From NCBI RefSeq assembly GCF_001895205.1, contig NZ_BDJF01000006.1:321581-385580 (forward strand): DNA of 64,000 bases, in the 5' to 3' direction. This document shows, in pieces, positions 32,816 to 43,844 of the stretch. Made by a program: the position numbers and the translations under genes. The notes beneath the pieces were generated by a model, which was given only the letters and a program-made list of their open reading frames with translations, did no database searches and had not been told where the DNA came from. Numbering within the stretch: the first letter of the stretch is position 1; each line of letters starts with the position of its first letter. This stretch comes from Vibrio injensis. Lineage in GTDB: Bacteria; Pseudomonadota; Gammaproteobacteria; Enterobacterales; Vibrionaceae.

Positions 32816-34453
32816 CTACGCCAAATAGTCGTAGCCCGGGATGGTTAAAAAGTTACCGAGATCGTCACTGGTGGTGAGACGTTCAATCAATTCAGCCGCT
32901 TCGGTAAACCGGCCTTGTTCAAAACGGGCTTCTCCGACTTCAGCTTTAACGACTTCAATTTCTTGAGCTAAGTAATCACGAAATAACGTTTTCGTGACCA
33001 CCTGTCCGTTATCTAAGGTTTTACCGTGCTGAATCCATTGCCAAATTGAAGCGCGAGAAATTTCTGCGGTTGCAGCGTCTTCCATCAAGCCATAAATAGG
33101 CACACAGCCATTCCCAGAAATCCACGCTTCGACGTATTGCAAAGCAACACGAATATTGTGTCGCATACCTTGTTCGCTACGCGGACCATCACAAGGAGCA
33201 AGCAACTCTTCTGCACGGATTGGCGCATCCGATAAGCGAGTCACATCCAATTGATTACGACGCTCACCCAGCACTTGATTGAAGACCTCCATAGCGGTAT
33301 CCGCTAATCCAGGATGAGCCACCCAAGTCCCATCATGACCATTCTTCGCTTCGAGCATTTTGTCATGACGGATTTTTTCCAGTACTTGAGCGTTGAGAGC
33401 GGGATCTTTGGACGGAATAAAGGCCGCCATGCCTCCCATGGCAAAAGCGCCACGTCGATGGCAGGTATAGATCAGCAAACGTGAGTAAGCATTCAAAAAT
33501 GGCTTATCCATTGTCACGACTTGACGGTCAGGCAATACGCGATCAGGGTGTTTTTTCAAGGTTTTAATGTAGCTAAAGATATAATCCCAGCGACCACAGT
33601 TAAGCCCCACAATGTGTTCTTTAAGAGCAAAGAGGATTTCATCCATCTGAAACACCGCAGGTAAAGTCTCAATCAGTACCGTCGCTTTTATCGTCCCTGT
33701 TTCTAAACCAAAATAATCTTCTGTAAAATGAAAAACATCACTCCACCATTGCGCTTCTTGGTAAGCTTGGAGCTTCGGTAAATAGAAATAAGGACCGCTG
33801 CCTTTTTTCAATAACGCTTTATAGTTATTGAAAAAATACAAAGCAAAATCAAACAAAGCTCCAGGAATCGCTTGCTCAGCAAATAGCACATGCTTTTCTT
33901 GTAAATGCAGCCCTCGAACTCGACAAATCAATACGGCAGGGTCTTTTTTAAGTTGATAGACTTTATCATTGTCAGGATTGCGATAACTGATGGTGCCATT
34001 CACCGCATCACGTAAGTTAATTTGTCCATCAAGCAACTTATCCCAAGCGGGAGACATCGAATCTTCAAAATCTGCCATGAAGACTTTCACGTTAGCGTTG
34101 AGTGCATTAATGACCATTTTACGATCCGTTGGACCAGTAATTTCCACTCTTCGATCTTGCAGATCATTAGGAATACCAAGGACTTTCCAACTGCCTTCAC
34201 GAATATCGATGGTTCGCTCTAAAAAATCTGGCAAATGGCCTTGATCAATACGCATCTGTTGCTGTTCGCGCTCATTCAGTAACGTATTCACTCGCGACGC
34301 AAAGTGATGGCACAACTCAGCTAAAAAGGTTTGGGCTTCAACAGGGAAAATAGCGCTATGTTCAGAGGATAGAGCCCCTTTAACAATTAATTGCTCGTGA
34401 TGCTTAGCATTTTCAATGGCTAAGGACGATTTATCGGGGGTTTGAGCAAGCAT
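32816..34453 (-). CDS. aceB: Malate synthase A
   Basis: Condenses glyoxylate with acetyl-CoA to malate. It has 545 residues, close to the AceB type and shorter than the G form. Motifs include MADFEDSMSPAWDKLLDGQINLRDAV with the catalytic region, VLICRVRGLHLQEKHV, IETLPAVFQMDEIL and LNCGRWDYIFSYIK. It is the first gene of the pair; a large regulatory gap and an inverted repeat lie upstream. Confidence 0.97.
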   Translation of the reverse strand: MLAQTPDKSSLAIENAKHHEQLIVKGALSSEHSAIFPVEAQTFLAELCHHFASRVNTLLNEREQQQMRIDQGHLPDFLERTIDIREGSWKVLGIPNDLQDRRVEITGPTDRKMVINALNANVKVFMADFEDSMSPAWDKLLDGQINLRDAVNGTISYRNPDNDKVYQLKKDPAVLICRVRGLHLQEKHVLFAEQAIPGALFDFALYFFNNYKALLKKGSGPYFYLPKLQAYQEAQWWSDVFHFTEDYFGLETGTIKATVLIETLPAVFQMDEILFALKEHIVGLNCGRWDYIFSYIKTLKKHPDRVLPDRQVVTMDKPFLNAYSRLLIYTCHRRGAFAMGGMAAFIPSKDPALNAQVLEKIRHDKMLEAKNGHDGTWVAHPGLADTAMEVFNQVLGERRNQLDVTRLSDAPIRAEELLAPCDGPRSEQGMRHNIRVALQYVEAWISGNGCVPIYGLMEDAATAEISRASIWQWIQHGKTLDNGQVVTKTLFRDYLAQEIEVVKAEVGEARFEQGRFTEAAELIERLTTSDDLGNFLTIPGYDYLA

Positions 34454-34508
34454 GGCATCCTTCCTTAAATAGTATCCTTGTGTATCATTTGTAATTTTAG
34501 AACCACAA

Positions 34509-34551
34509 AAACACGATAATCATATGGTTATATTATTGGTATGTCGTGTTT
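34509..34551. promoter_or_regulatory. Inverted repeat upstream of aceB, candidate operator
   Basis: AAACACGA (34509-34516) is matched by TCGTGTTT (34544-34551), with the AT-rich segment TAATCATATGGTTATATTAT between. It is 56-98 bp before the aceB start, where a regulator of the glyoxylate shunt would bind. The regulator is not known. Confidence 0.4.
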
Positions 34552-35179
34552 ATTAACTTGACTTAATCCATCAACAAGCCAAAGAACAACAAGCACTAAA
34601 CAAACCAATAAACTCAAGATAAACATTACCCGATAAGCCATTGCAATTAAAGAGTCAAAGTTAACACATCGTTAAATTCAAAGTTTTATTCCGTTTCAAA
34701 CTCTCGTTTACCTCCGCCCAGCAAAACGTAACTTATTACGTAATAAAATTACAATAAGGGCAGGAACAAAAAATCGTTTAAAACAGATGTTCGATTGTTA
34801 GATAAGAAAAATAATCTCGCGTTTTAAGGGTTCAAGTGGCACAACTACTCGCACATTGAAACAATTGAATGAGGGTAAAGTGTAAAATTCACCATGTGAA
34901 GTTTTACTATTTTATGAAAGCTTCAAAACTTTATCGCTGTAAAATTTGACAACAAAAGATTTACCATCAGAGTAAAACTCTGAGTAACGTTAGAAAATAG
35001 GTAAATAAAACTAGATACACACTAAAACATAGCGGATAACCGAACAGCTTAACGCCATTATTATGTCCAAATAATTCTAAGAGGCTGCTACAGAGCTATT
35101 CATCTTAATCATAGGATGGCTATTACCATCCCGATGAACTGAGATAGACCACTAGATTAAAGAAGAATAAACCTAGCAA
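34552..35179. other. Gene-free stretch upstream of aceB
   Basis: About 630 bp of AT-rich DNA with no believable gene. It has several short repeats of the GTAAAAC/GTTTTAC kind near 34880-34980 but no structure I can assign. An ERIC element follows directly. Confidence 0.5.
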
Positions 35180-35374
35180 CACCCAAACCACTTGGAGTTG
35201 CAGGTAGGCGGCAAGTGAGTGACAAATTTGTCTGGAACAAATTTGAACAGCCGTAGGCTGGCCTTTGGTGAGAGCCACGGATGGCTCTCATAGTCCCCAT
35301 GAGCATAGATAGACTATGTGATTGGGGCGAACGAACGTAGCCAACACCCCTGCAGCTTCAAGTCGGAAGGGTAT
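35180..35374 (+). repeat. ERIC repeat with an internal 69-bp insertion
   Basis: The ends are inverted: ACTTGGAGTTGCAGG (35190-35204) and CCTGCAGCTTCAAGT (35349-35363). The core CCCCATGAGCATAGAT / CTATGTGATTGGGGCGAACG is the enterobacterial repetitive intergenic consensus. A block at 35222-35290, which has its own hairpin AGAGCC/GGCTCT, interrupts the left half; without it the element would have about the standard 127 bp. A second worn right end (GCTGCGGCTTCAAATAGG) follows at 35381-35398. Confidence 0.85.
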
Positions 35375-35432
35375 AACACTGCTGCGGCTTCAAATAGGCA
35401 AGGCACATCTCTTATATTGCTCTATAACGAGG

Positions 35433-36338
35433 TTATAGTAATTGAGCGACGACTTCAGCAAGCTGTTCGAAAGTCGGCTGGCGAGATGAGCCAGGACGCC
35501 ATACCACACCAATTTCCCGATAAGCCTGTTGACCGGGAGGATCAATGATCACCAAATTTTGATTATCTAACAGGCCATGTTCAATCGCCATTTGCGGAAT
35601 GAACGTCATACCCAATCCATTGGCCACCATTTGCACTAAAGTATGTAAACTGGTTGCCATAAAAGGATTAATTTTTTCTTTATCAGTTAACTTACAAGCA
35701 GATACCGCATGCTCGGTTAAGCAGTGTTCATGCTCTAATAAAAACACAGACTCATTTGGTAAGTCATCATAGGTGATTGGCACTCGAATACTGTTTGCTT
35801 GCTGACGACTGATAACCATCCGAAAAGGATCTCTGCCAACAATTCGGCTGACCATCTGACCAATATCCATCGGTAATGCCAGAATCAGCACATCGAGTTC
35901 ACCAACTCGCAAAGCATTTAAAAGATTAGCGGTCGTATCTTCGCGTAATAATAAGTGCAACTTAGGGTAACGCTGATTAAGTTCTTGCACCAAATCACAC
36001 AATAAAAAAGGCGCGATCGTCGGAATACAGCCTAGTTTAAGCTGCCCCTCCATTGGCCCATTCTGACACTGTTGCCCTAACTCCAGCAGATCTTTACCTT
36101 TCGCTAACAATTCTCGGCCCCCTTTCACCACTTGTTCACCGGCATAGGTAAAAACCAACGGGCTTTTTTTATCCGATTTCTCGTATAAAGGGCAACCAAT
36201 CAGAGCCTGTAAGTTTTGAATGCCTTTACTCAGTGTCGATTGACTAACAAAACAGCGTTCGGCAGCCTCACTAAAATGCCGCGTTTCATATAATGTAATC
36301 AGATAATGTAGCTGCTTTAAACTTGGCCATTTATTCAT
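35433..36338 (-). CDS. oxyR: Hydrogen-peroxide regulator OxyR
   Basis: LysR-family activator with 301 residues. The N-terminal helix-turn-helix contains HFSEAAERCFVSQSTLSKGI. The redox pair is Cys206 and Cys215 in HCLTEHAVSAC, with the same spacing as Cys199/Cys208 in E. coli OxyR, and the following stretch ends in GLGMTFIPQ. It diverges from a peroxiredoxin gene, its expected target. Confidence 0.93.
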   Translation of the reverse strand: MNKWPSLKQLHYLITLYETRHFSEAAERCFVSQSTLSKGIQNLQALIGCPLYEKSDKKSPLVFTYAGEQVVKGGRELLAKGKDLLELGQQCQNGPMEGQLKLGCIPTIAPFLLCDLVQELNQRYPKLHLLLREDTTANLLNALRVGELDVLILALPMDIGQMVSRIVGRDPFRMVISRQQANSIRVPITYDDLPNESVFLLEHEHCLTEHAVSACKLTDKEKINPFMATSLHTLVQMVANGLGMTFIPQMAIEHGLLDNQNLVIIDPPGQQAYREIGVVWRPGSSRQPTFEQLAEVVAQLL

Positions 36339-36556
36339 CGTATTCTCTTTATGATCCGCTCAAATAAATCAAAGCGCGGTTTCCCCGTATTAAGCATTCT
36401 CAATCATCGGATAGCTATCGCTTTTTTCGATTAACTTAATCTATTTAATTCGCTTTTTTCTATGCTACATGGTGTACTATAGTTTGTCTCGTTCAAATGG
36501 ACTTGGTAAAACATGCTGTTTTATCAAGTATTAACCATCATCTTAGGAGCAAAAAA

Positions 36557-37168
36557 ATGGTACTCGTAGGTCGTCAAGCCCCTGATTTTACTGCTGCAGC
36601 TGTTCTTGGTAACGGTGAAATCGTTGAAAACTTCAACTTTGCACAGTTTACAAAAGGTAAGAAAGCCGTTGTTTTCTTCTACCCTCTTGATTTCACTTTC
36701 GTTTGTCCTTCAGAGCTTATCGCTTTTGACAAGCGTTTTGAAGATTTCCAAGCTAAAGGCGTTGAAGTGATCGGTGTTTCTATCGATTCACAATTCTCAC
36801 ACAACGCATGGCGTAATACCCCTGTAGAAAACGGCGGTATCGGCCAAGTTAAATACCCATTGGTTGCAGATATCAAACATGAGATCGTTAAAGCTTATGA
36901 TGTCGAGCATCCAGAAGCAGGTGTTGCATTCCGTGGTTCATTCCTCATTGATGAAGAAGGCCTAGTTCGTCACCAAGTGGTTAACGACCTACCTCTTGGC
37001 CGTAATATCGATGAAATGCTACGCATGGTCGATGCTTTAAACTTCCACCAAAAACACGGTGAAGTTTGTCCAGCACAATGGGAAGAAGGCAAAGCCGGTA
37101 TGAAAGCGTCTAGCGAAGGTGTTGCGGCTTTCCTTTCTGAGCATGCTGCTGATCTAGGTAAAAAATAA
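36557..37168 (+). CDS. 2-Cys peroxiredoxin (AhpC/Prx1 type)
   Basis: Reduces hydrogen peroxide and organic peroxides. From the ATG at 36557, which has TAGGAG upstream, it has 203 residues. The peroxidatic Cys50 is in FTFVCPSE, the resolving Cys171 in HGEVCPAQW, and the YF-like tail is absent. Its 218-bp shared region with oxyR has several ATAG/CTAT half-sites (for example around 36410 and 36476), which fit OxyR binding, but I cannot define a complete site. Confidence 0.95.
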   Translation: MVLVGRQAPDFTAAAVLGNGEIVENFNFAQFTKGKKAVVFFYPLDFTFVCPSELIAFDKRFEDFQAKGVEVIGVSIDSQFSHNAWRNTPVENGGIGQVKYPLVADIKHEIVKAYDVEHPEAGVAFRGSFLIDEEGLVRHQVVNDLPLGRNIDEMLRMVDALNFHQKHGEVCPAQWEEGKAGMKASSEGVAAFLSEHAADLGKK

Positions 37169-37288
37169 GTTAATAGGCCCACCATAGGCCTATTAATGGC
37201 TCGCGCTCAACTCGAGTCGTACTGATAAAGGTTGGAAACAATAAAAAGCGTTTAACGCATAAGCCAATCAGTTATAAGTAAAGTCATC

Positions 37289-37322
37289 AAAGCCCAAAAC
37301 CAATCGGTTTTGGGCTTTTTTT
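37289..37322 (+). terminator. Terminator downstream of the peroxiredoxin gene
   Basis: AAAGCCCAAAACC (37289-37301) pairs with GGTTTTGGGCTTT (37306-37318) and a T-run follows. A palindrome TAATAGGCC/GGCCTATTA lies closer to the stop codon. The remaining 180 bp up to cutC show nothing further. Confidence 0.88.
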
Positions 37323-37504
37323 CATCTCTCTCATCGACAATAAACGTCAATTACTAAGCTCTCTAAATCACTCACTAACGGTATTTAAGGAAAGGCTACC
37401 TGCGTAACTTTACCTCTATTTCAGACCTTAGGTTAACAGACGCTGTCGCGACAGACTGATAAAATCAGCATCAACAACGCAAACCGTCTAAGTGAGAAAA
37501 TCTC

Positions 37505-38257
37505 ATGAATTATGAACTTGAAGTCTGTATTGATAATATCGAATCGCTGCATTATGCCATCCAAGGAGGAGCGACGCGTATCGAACTTTGCTCAGCGTTA
37601 GCATTAGGAGGGCTAACCCCCAGCTATGGCATGATGAAGCAAAGTGCTCGCCTATCAACCATTCCAGTGTATGCCATGATACGACCACGCCAAGGCGATT
37701 TTTTGTATGATCGTGATGACATCGCCGTGATGTTAGATGATATTGATGCTGCGGCCGAAGCTAAGCTTCAAGGTGTCGTCATTGGAGCCTTAACCGCACA
37801 GGGGGAGATAGACGAATCACAGGTCAAACAACTGGTTACTCGTGCTCAGCAACATGATTTAGGTGTGACGTTCCACCGAGCAATTGATCAATGTCGAGAT
37901 TTTCGTCAAGCACTTGAAACATTAATAGACTTAGGATGTGAGCGAGTACTTACCTCTGGTCAAGCAAATCAAGTAGAACAAGGCATCACCACCTTGATAG
38001 AGATGGTCGCTCTCGCCAAAGGCAGGATTCGCATTATGGCAGGCGCAGGTTTAACCGCGAATAATGTGACACAGATTATTCAACAAACCGGCGTACAGGA
38101 AGTTCACTTATCTGGTAAAAGCACGCGCCCCAGTCACATGCAGCTCAAATCGGCTGAGGCAAAAATGGGCCGAGCGGATGTGGATGATTTTATGATCCCG
38201 GTAACCGATCCAACCGCGATTGCTCAAGTCGCTAAAAAATTGAGAGACTTAGTTTAG
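37505..38257 (+). CDS. cutC: CutC family protein
   Basis: 250-residue TIM-barrel protein once linked to copper homeostasis; its true reaction is unclear. Characteristic are the N-terminus [28 protein letters not shown] and [12 protein letters not shown]. Its last four bases overlap the end of the convergent phoU gene. Confidence 0.94.
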   Translation: MNYELEVCIDNIESLHYAIQGGATRIELCSALALGGLTPSYGMMKQSARLSTIPVYAMIRPRQGDFLYDRDDIAVMLDDIDAAAEAKLQGVVIGALTAQGEIDESQVKQLVTRAQQHDLGVTFHRAIDQCRDFRQALETLIDLGCERVLTSGQANQVEQGITTLIEMVALAKGRIRIMAGAGLTANNVTQIIQQTGVQEVHLSGKSTRPSHMQLKSAEAKMGRADVDDFMIPVTDPTAIAQVAKKLRDLV

Positions 38258-38955
38258 CGTAAAACATCATCTATCGATTGCTTGCCCAAGTGACGAACAT
38301 CTTTTCCTTTCACAAAGTAAATAATGTATTCGCAAATATTTTGGCAACGATCACCGACCCGTTCAATAGCACGTGCAGACCACATCACTTGTAAAATGTG
38401 CGGTATATTTTTCGGGTCTTCCATCATATAAGTCATTAACTGACGGATCACCGCTTCATATTCTTGATCTAATTTATCATCTTGTTTATGCAAAGCGGCC
38501 GCCGCCACGACATCCATACGAGCAAAAGCATCTAAGACTTGATGCAACATAGCGATGGCTTGACGGCAGAGAGGCTCTAATGAAACTTGAAAGCGACGTT
38601 CTTTATCCGCCGGACTTTCAATAGCGATATAGGCCATCTTAGTCGCAACGTCACCAATGCGTTCTAAATCGGTAATGGTTTTAATGATTGCCATAATCAA
38701 ACGCAAATCTTTGGCTGTCGGTTGGCGCTTGGCGATGATCCGCGTGCACGCTTCATCGATTGATACTTCCATCTCATTGACTTGATGATCATCACGCACG
38801 ACTTTACGAGCCAGCTCGATATCTTCTTTGTGCAGCGCCTGCATTGCTAAAGAGAGTTGCTGCTCAACCAAGCCTCCCATGGTCAATACATGGGTTCGAA
38901 TCGATTCGAGTTCGACATTAAATTGCCCTGAGATATGTCGGCCTAACTGCATCAT
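38254..38955 (-). CDS. phoU: Phosphate regulon regulator PhoU
   Basis: Cytoplasmic protein that keeps PhoR inactive while phosphate is plentiful. It has 233 residues in two three-helix repeats, each with a metal-binding E/DxxxD pattern ([13 protein letters not shown] and [14 protein letters not shown]). It is last in the pstC-pstA-pstB-phoU operon, 24 bp after pstB. Confidence 0.97.
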   Translation of the reverse strand: MMQLGRHISGQFNVELESIRTHVLTMGGLVEQQLSLAMQALHKEDIELARKVVRDDHQVNEMEVSIDEACTRIIAKRQPTAKDLRLIMAIIKTITDLERIGDVATKMAYIAIESPADKERRFQVSLEPLCRQAIAMLHQVLDAFARMDVVAAAALHKQDDKLDQEYEAVIRQLMTYMMEDPKNIPHILQVMWSARAIERVGDRCQNICEYIIYFVKGKDVRHLGKQSIDDVLR

Positions 38956-38979
38956 GCCATCCTATTATTTGCTATTTGA

Positions 38980-39798
38980 TTAGCCATATCGACCAGTAAT
39001 GTAGTCTTCCGTCTGTTTTTTCAATGGAGAGGTGAAAATAGAATCCGTATCGGCATACTCGATCAATTTCCCCATATGAATAAAAGCGGTGTGATCACTG
39101 ACTCGCGCCGCTTGCTGCATATTGTGCGTCACTATCACCACGGTATATTGTTTTTTCAACTCATGAATCAATTCTTCAATGGTTAAGGTTGAAATAGGAT
39201 CCAATGCCGAAGTAGGTTCATCCAACAACAAGACCTCAGGTTCAATCGCTATCGCTCTCGCAATAACCAAGCGTTGCTGCTGTCCACCGGATAATCCAAA
39301 TGCATTTTCGTGCAAACGATGTTTCACCTCATCCCACAAAGCGGCGGCACGTAACGAATACTCTGCAGCATCATCAAGTGTTCGACTATTTTTTATACCT
39401 TGTAAGCGTAGACCATAGACCACATTCTCATAAATGGATTTAGGAAAAGGATTGGGACGCTGAAAGACCATACCGACTCGGCGTCGCAGTGTCGGCACAT
39501 CAACATTACTGTCATAAACATTTTTACCATGCAGTTTCACCGCGCCTTCAACTCGACAGCCATCAACTAAATCGTTCATCCGATTAATACAGCGTAATAA
39601 CGTTGATTTACCACAACCGGAAGGACCAATAAATGCCGTCACCTGCCCCTTGGGAATACGCATCGAAATACCGTTTAAAGCACGAGTTTGTTGGTAATAC
39701 AAACTGAGTTCTTCAATAGCAATCGCTGTTTGCTGATCCGTTAAATGATGAACATCTAACGGCGGTTGATAACCTAATGTTTGCTCAACAGAAAACAT
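38980..39798 (-). CDS. pstB: Phosphate ABC transporter ATP-binding protein
   Basis: ATPase of the high-affinity phosphate importer. It has 272 residues, with Walker [10 protein letters not shown], signature LSGGQQQR and Walker [13 protein letters not shown]. It begins 2 bp after the end of pstA. Confidence 0.97.
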   Translation of the reverse strand: MFSVEQTLGYQPPLDVHHLTDQQTAIAIEELSLYYQQTRALNGISMRIPKGQVTAFIGPSGCGKSTLLRCINRMNDLVDGCRVEGAVKLHGKNVYDSNVDVPTLRRRVGMVFQRPNPFPKSIYENVVYGLRLQGIKNSRTLDDAAEYSLRAAALWDEVKHRLHENAFGLSGGQQQRLVIARAIAIEPEVLLLDEPTSALDPISTLTIEELIHELKKQYTVVIVTHNMQQAARVSDHTAFIHMGKLIEYADTDSIFTSPLKKQTEDYITGRYG

Positions 39799-39800
39799 GT

Positions 39801-41450
39801 TTAATCTTGTCCTAAGGTTCGGTATTTTTCACGCAAGTTATTGCGAATATGAATAGCGGTTAAATTCAGCACTACCACCACGGTCACCAACAAAAAAGCC
39901 GTGGCATACACTAAGGGACGAGCGGCTTCAATATTCGTTGTTTGAAAACCCACATCGTAGATGTGAAATCCCAAATGCATAAACTTGCGCTCTAGATGTA
40001 CAAAAGGAAACTCGCTATCGACAGGCAAGTTTGAAGCAAGCTTAACTGCCCCAACCAACATCAAGGGAGCCACTTCGCCAGCGGCGCGAGCAATCGCCAG
40101 AATAAGTCCAGTAATCATCGCTGGACTAGCCATCGGCAGCACTATCCGCCAAATGGTTTCAAACTGTGTTGCCCCTAACGCTAATGAACCATAACGTACT
40201 GATGGTGGAATACGTGTTAACCCCTCTTCGGTGGTCACAATGACCACTGGCAAGGTAAGTACCGCTAAAGTTAATGCCGCCCACAATAATCCCGGCGTAC
40301 CGAAGGTAGGTGCTGGTAAACTATCGGCATAAAACACATTATCAATACTTGCACCAATCGTATACACAAAAAAGCCTAGTCCAAATACGCCGTAAACAAT
40401 TGATGGCACCCCCGCTAGGTTGATCACCGCAACACGAATTAAACGCGTAAAAGCGTTATCTTTGGCATATTCATGAAGGTAAACCGCAGCAATAACCCCC
40501 AGTGGCATGACAATCACTGACATGATCAATACCAACAACACCGTACCAAAAATGGCAGGAAAGACGCCACCTTCAGAGTTCGAATCGCGAGGTGAATCGG
40601 ATAGAAAATCCCATAAGTTTTTCAGCCAGCGAATAATTTTTTCACCGCTGGTCATTTCATTGGGATACCAATAGTCGAGCACCTGACTCATTGGAATACC
40701 AATCGTATTGCCAGCCATATCTTGCAATAAAAGCCGCTGATCATCTAATGTCGTTCTTAACGTTTCTAATCGTTGTTCAGCTTCAGCAAGCTCACTGAGC
40801 CATTGTTGCTCTTTTTTCTGACGCTCAATACGTTGGGGAGAAGTTTGGGCTAAGTAACGATGCCCAGATTGGTCAAACATCGCCAACTGATTGGCTAATT
40901 CACGAATTCGTGGGCGAACTTGTTGCTCGATCTCAGCCCTTATCTGCTGAGTTTGTGCAAAAACCGTTGCTAACCACTGCGATGTACTTAAAGGCTGATC
41001 TTGACTGATGAGTGTCGATTCGAAACCAATTGGCTTACCATAAAACTGCCCGTCATGAGTTCGTTGCAAGACGAGCCAGCCATGGGCAAGCGTCGCTGGT
41101 GACAACTTAATATCAAGGATCGACACAAAATCGGCCTGATAAATGTCTCGATTAGCCACCTTAATGTTTAATCGTTGCACGTGGCCTTGCGCAATCGCTT
41201 CTTCAGGTAGACTTATGCCCATTTCAAGAAGGTGCTTAACCGTCACCTTTTCTTGAGCGTAGAGTTGCCCCACTAAGGTTTTACCATCCTCGGTTTGCCA
41301 CTGATAGAGCGGGGCTGGCCAAAAATAGACTAATCCTTTCCAGCCAATTAATAACAATAAGCCTAATACTGAAATCAAACTGATACTAACAGCGCCAGCG
41401 GTCATCCATATCCAAGGGGAGCCTGATTGAAATTGCTGAGTTAGTTTCAT
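39801..41450 (-). CDS. pstA: Phosphate ABC transporter permease, long form
   Basis: 549 residues, nearly twice the E. coli length. A first membrane segment (about 14-36) is followed by a periplasmic part of roughly 240 residues with a coiled coil ([20 protein letters not shown]), and then the permease domain with six segments and the loop [19 protein letters not shown]. Long forms of this kind are known in marine gamma-proteobacteria. GGGGGAG precedes the start. Confidence 0.95.
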   Translation of the reverse strand: MKLTQQFQSGSPWIWMTAGAVSISLISVLGLLLLIGWKGLVYFWPAPLYQWQTEDGKTLVGQLYAQEKVTVKHLLEMGISLPEEAIAQGHVQRLNIKVANRDIYQADFVSILDIKLSPATLAHGWLVLQRTHDGQFYGKPIGFESTLISQDQPLSTSQWLATVFAQTQQIRAEIEQQVRPRIRELANQLAMFDQSGHRYLAQTSPQRIERQKKEQQWLSELAEAEQRLETLRTTLDDQRLLLQDMAGNTIGIPMSQVLDYWYPNEMTSGEKIIRWLKNLWDFLSDSPRDSNSEGGVFPAIFGTVLLVLIMSVIVMPLGVIAAVYLHEYAKDNAFTRLIRVAVINLAGVPSIVYGVFGLGFFVYTIGASIDNVFYADSLPAPTFGTPGLLWAALTLAVLTLPVVIVTTEEGLTRIPPSVRYGSLALGATQFETIWRIVLPMASPAMITGLILAIARAAGEVAPLMLVGAVKLASNLPVDSEFPFVHLERKFMHLGFHIYDVGFQTTNIEAARPLVYATAFLLVTVVVVLNLTAIHIRNNLREKYRTLGQD

Positions 41451-41462
41451 TATCTCCCCCTC

Positions 41463-43664
41463 TTACAATGAACGATATTTAGCGCGTAAGCGCTGACGCA
41501 CCCACTCGGCAAAGGAGTTAACGATAAAAGTAAAAACAAACAACAATAACGCCGCTACAAACAGGACTCGATAATGAGAGCTCCCCACTGCAGACTCGGG
41601 CAATTCAATCGCAATGTTGGCAGAGATAGTGCGCATGCCTTGTAAAATATTCCAATCTAAAATGGGCGTATTCCCTGTTGCCATCAGTACAATCATGGTT
41701 TCACCAACCGCTCGCCCTAACCCCATCATGATTGCCGAAAAAATTCCTGGACTGGCGGTCAATAACACTACATGCGTTAAGGTTTGCCAGCCAGTTGCAC
41801 CGAGAGCTAAAGAGCCGTCCGATAAATGTTTCGGAACCGAAAAAATCGCATCTTCTGCAATGGTAAAAATCGTGGGGATCACAGCAAACCCCATCGCAAT
41901 ACCCACAATTAACGCATTACGCTGATCAAAACCAATGCCTCTTTGATCCAAAAAGAGCAGTACATCGCCAGCAAACAATGCTTGCTCAATGACATGACTA
42001 AAAGAGAGAGTTAATGCCATAATAACCATCATCAATGGCACCAAGATCAGTGCTTGCCAACCGGAAATATCATAGCCTAAATAACGTTTAGGCATCCAAG
42101 ACCAGACAACACCAATAATTAACGTCGCAATCGGTAAACCAATTAACAGTGCCACCACAGCCGCCAAATTGTTTTCTACGATAGGAGCAAACCATAACCC
42201 AGCGAGAAAACCAATGATCACCGTTGGTAGCGCCTCCATCAATTCAATGGTCGGCTTCACCACTCGACGCATCGCGGGTTTCATAAAATAAGCGGTATAA
42301 ATAGCGGCAAACACCGCTATCGGCACGGCAAATAGCATGGCATAAAAAGCCGCTTTCAATGTACCAAACGCAATTGGGACTAAGCTTAATTTAGGTTCAA
42401 ACTGCTCATTCGCCGCGGTTGACTGCCACACAAACTGCGGCTCTGGATAGCCTTCATACCAGACTTTTTTCCATAGTGCTGAAAAGGAAATCTCAGGGTG
42501 AGGATTATCCAATTCAATGACCTGAACCATTCCATCGTCCCAAGTGGCAATATAACGCTCGTTATTCGACATCACCGCTAACGTTGGTGCTCTAGGGAAA
42601 ACCCGCTCAAACAGCACCAGCTTTTCACTGGTGGTATAATGGCTTTGCAGCGTACCATTGGGATAAAAAGTATAAAAACCTTTGCGCTGAGTATCCGTGA
42701 GCAAAAGCTGAATAGACGGTGCCAACTGAAAATCACGAATCGACTGCAACTGACGTTGGCCTTGCTGTAAAACATCAAACCATTGGCTAACAACACCATT
42801 TTCGTAGGTTACCAGCAAAGAATAAGCACCGGATAACAAGGTCATATTCGTCACTAAACGCTGTGGGTCGCCGCGACTAAGATCGACCTGTTCCCGTAGT
42901 CGATACGTTTCACCATCACGCTGGATGACTGCGAGTTGCGAGCCTGTACGTAAGTAAATCGTTTGACCATCAGGGATCATGAGGAGTTGATCCAGCTGCG
43001 CATAGCGAGCAGGTAACACCGTTTCTGCCATTGCTAAAGGCGCTTGTCGCCCCAGCCAACGAATCATCACGCGTTGATCGGCCAAATAACTGACCGTGTA
43101 AAGATAGTCCGTCGTTAGCGCAAAACTAAACTGCTCAATCACCGCTTCCTCTGGTGCAGCAATCCATTCCGATTCGGTGGTTAATGACTCCAAGATAGGG
43201 GTGAATTTTCGTTTCTGCTGGGTAATCGAGTAATCAAATCGCGGACGAAAAAGATGCACTTGATGAGCAGAATCCAATACAGCATACCAGCCATCTTGCG
43301 CGGTACCAGCGACTATTTGCGCAGGGGAAAAAGGCAGTGCCTGCCGCCATAACGGTTGATCACTGGATACTTTCAGTGACCAGAACTCGGCCTGTCCCAA
43401 CTCATCAACCACGAACAGATGCTCACCATAATCGTCCATCGCCAATAACTGAGGTTGTACAGAAGAAATCGTTTGTTTAGCAAAGCTTGGATTAATTTTC
43501 GCATCGGCAAAAAGTGGCAGAGTGACCAAGGCCAGATAAACAAAGATTAAAATCAGAGCGGCTAGAACGCCAACCCCACCACAGGTTACCGCAAAGCGAA
43601 CGCCACGATCTTTCAAACGTCGCTTATGATCTCGTTGCTGTAATGAAAATTCACTGTGGGGCAT
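41463..43664 (-). CDS. pstC: Phosphate ABC transporter permease, long form
   Basis: 733 residues from the ATG at 43664, again much longer than E. coli PstC (about 320). After a membrane segment at about 29-51 comes a periplasmic part of about 380 residues rich in beta strands and repeated patterns, propeller-like in appearance. The permease domain follows, with the coupling loop DAIFSVPKHLSDGSLALG. It is the first gene of the operon, with a Pho box 180 bp upstream. No pstS is present here; it lies at 47.8 kb. Confidence 0.95.
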   Translation of the reverse strand: MPHSEFSLQQRDHKRRLKDRGVRFAVTCGGVGVLAALILIFVYLALVTLPLFADAKINPSFAKQTISSVQPQLLAMDDYGEHLFVVDELGQAEFWSLKVSSDQPLWRQALPFSPAQIVAGTAQDGWYAVLDSAHQVHLFRPRFDYSITQQKRKFTPILESLTTESEWIAAPEEAVIEQFSFALTTDYLYTVSYLADQRVMIRWLGRQAPLAMAETVLPARYAQLDQLLMIPDGQTIYLRTGSQLAVIQRDGETYRLREQVDLSRGDPQRLVTNMTLLSGAYSLLVTYENGVVSQWFDVLQQGQRQLQSIRDFQLAPSIQLLLTDTQRKGFYTFYPNGTLQSHYTTSEKLVLFERVFPRAPTLAVMSNNERYIATWDDGMVQVIELDNPHPEISFSALWKKVWYEGYPEPQFVWQSTAANEQFEPKLSLVPIAFGTLKAAFYAMLFAVPIAVFAAIYTAYFMKPAMRRVVKPTIELMEALPTVIIGFLAGLWFAPIVENNLAAVVALLIGLPIATLIIGVVWSWMPKRYLGYDISGWQALILVPLMMVIMALTLSFSHVIEQALFAGDVLLFLDQRGIGFDQRNALIVGIAMGFAVIPTIFTIAEDAIFSVPKHLSDGSLALGATGWQTLTHVVLLTASPGIFSAIMMGLGRAVGETMIVLMATGNTPILDWNILQGMRTISANIAIELPESAVGSSHYRVLFVAALLLFVFTFIVNSFAEWVRQRLRAKYRSL

Positions 43665-43844
43665 CAATTTACTCTATCCTTGTTATCTTGAGAGGCGACC
43701 AAACCTAGAAAGCTTCAGTGTTCCAACAGCACGAAGAGTAAGAACAGTATCATGAACATAAAAGGCGCATCAGAATGAGCGTCCACTTAACTATGTGAAG
43801 TGTTTCATACTTTATGGTGCTACAGAGTATACTATTTCAAATAC

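Noticed and set aside
35155..35400. CRISPR-like array from the repeated motifs near 35.2-35.4 kb
   Set aside because: The repeats are the two inverted ends of an ERIC element plus a worn copy, without regular spacing or spacers. No CRISPR array was seen elsewhere.
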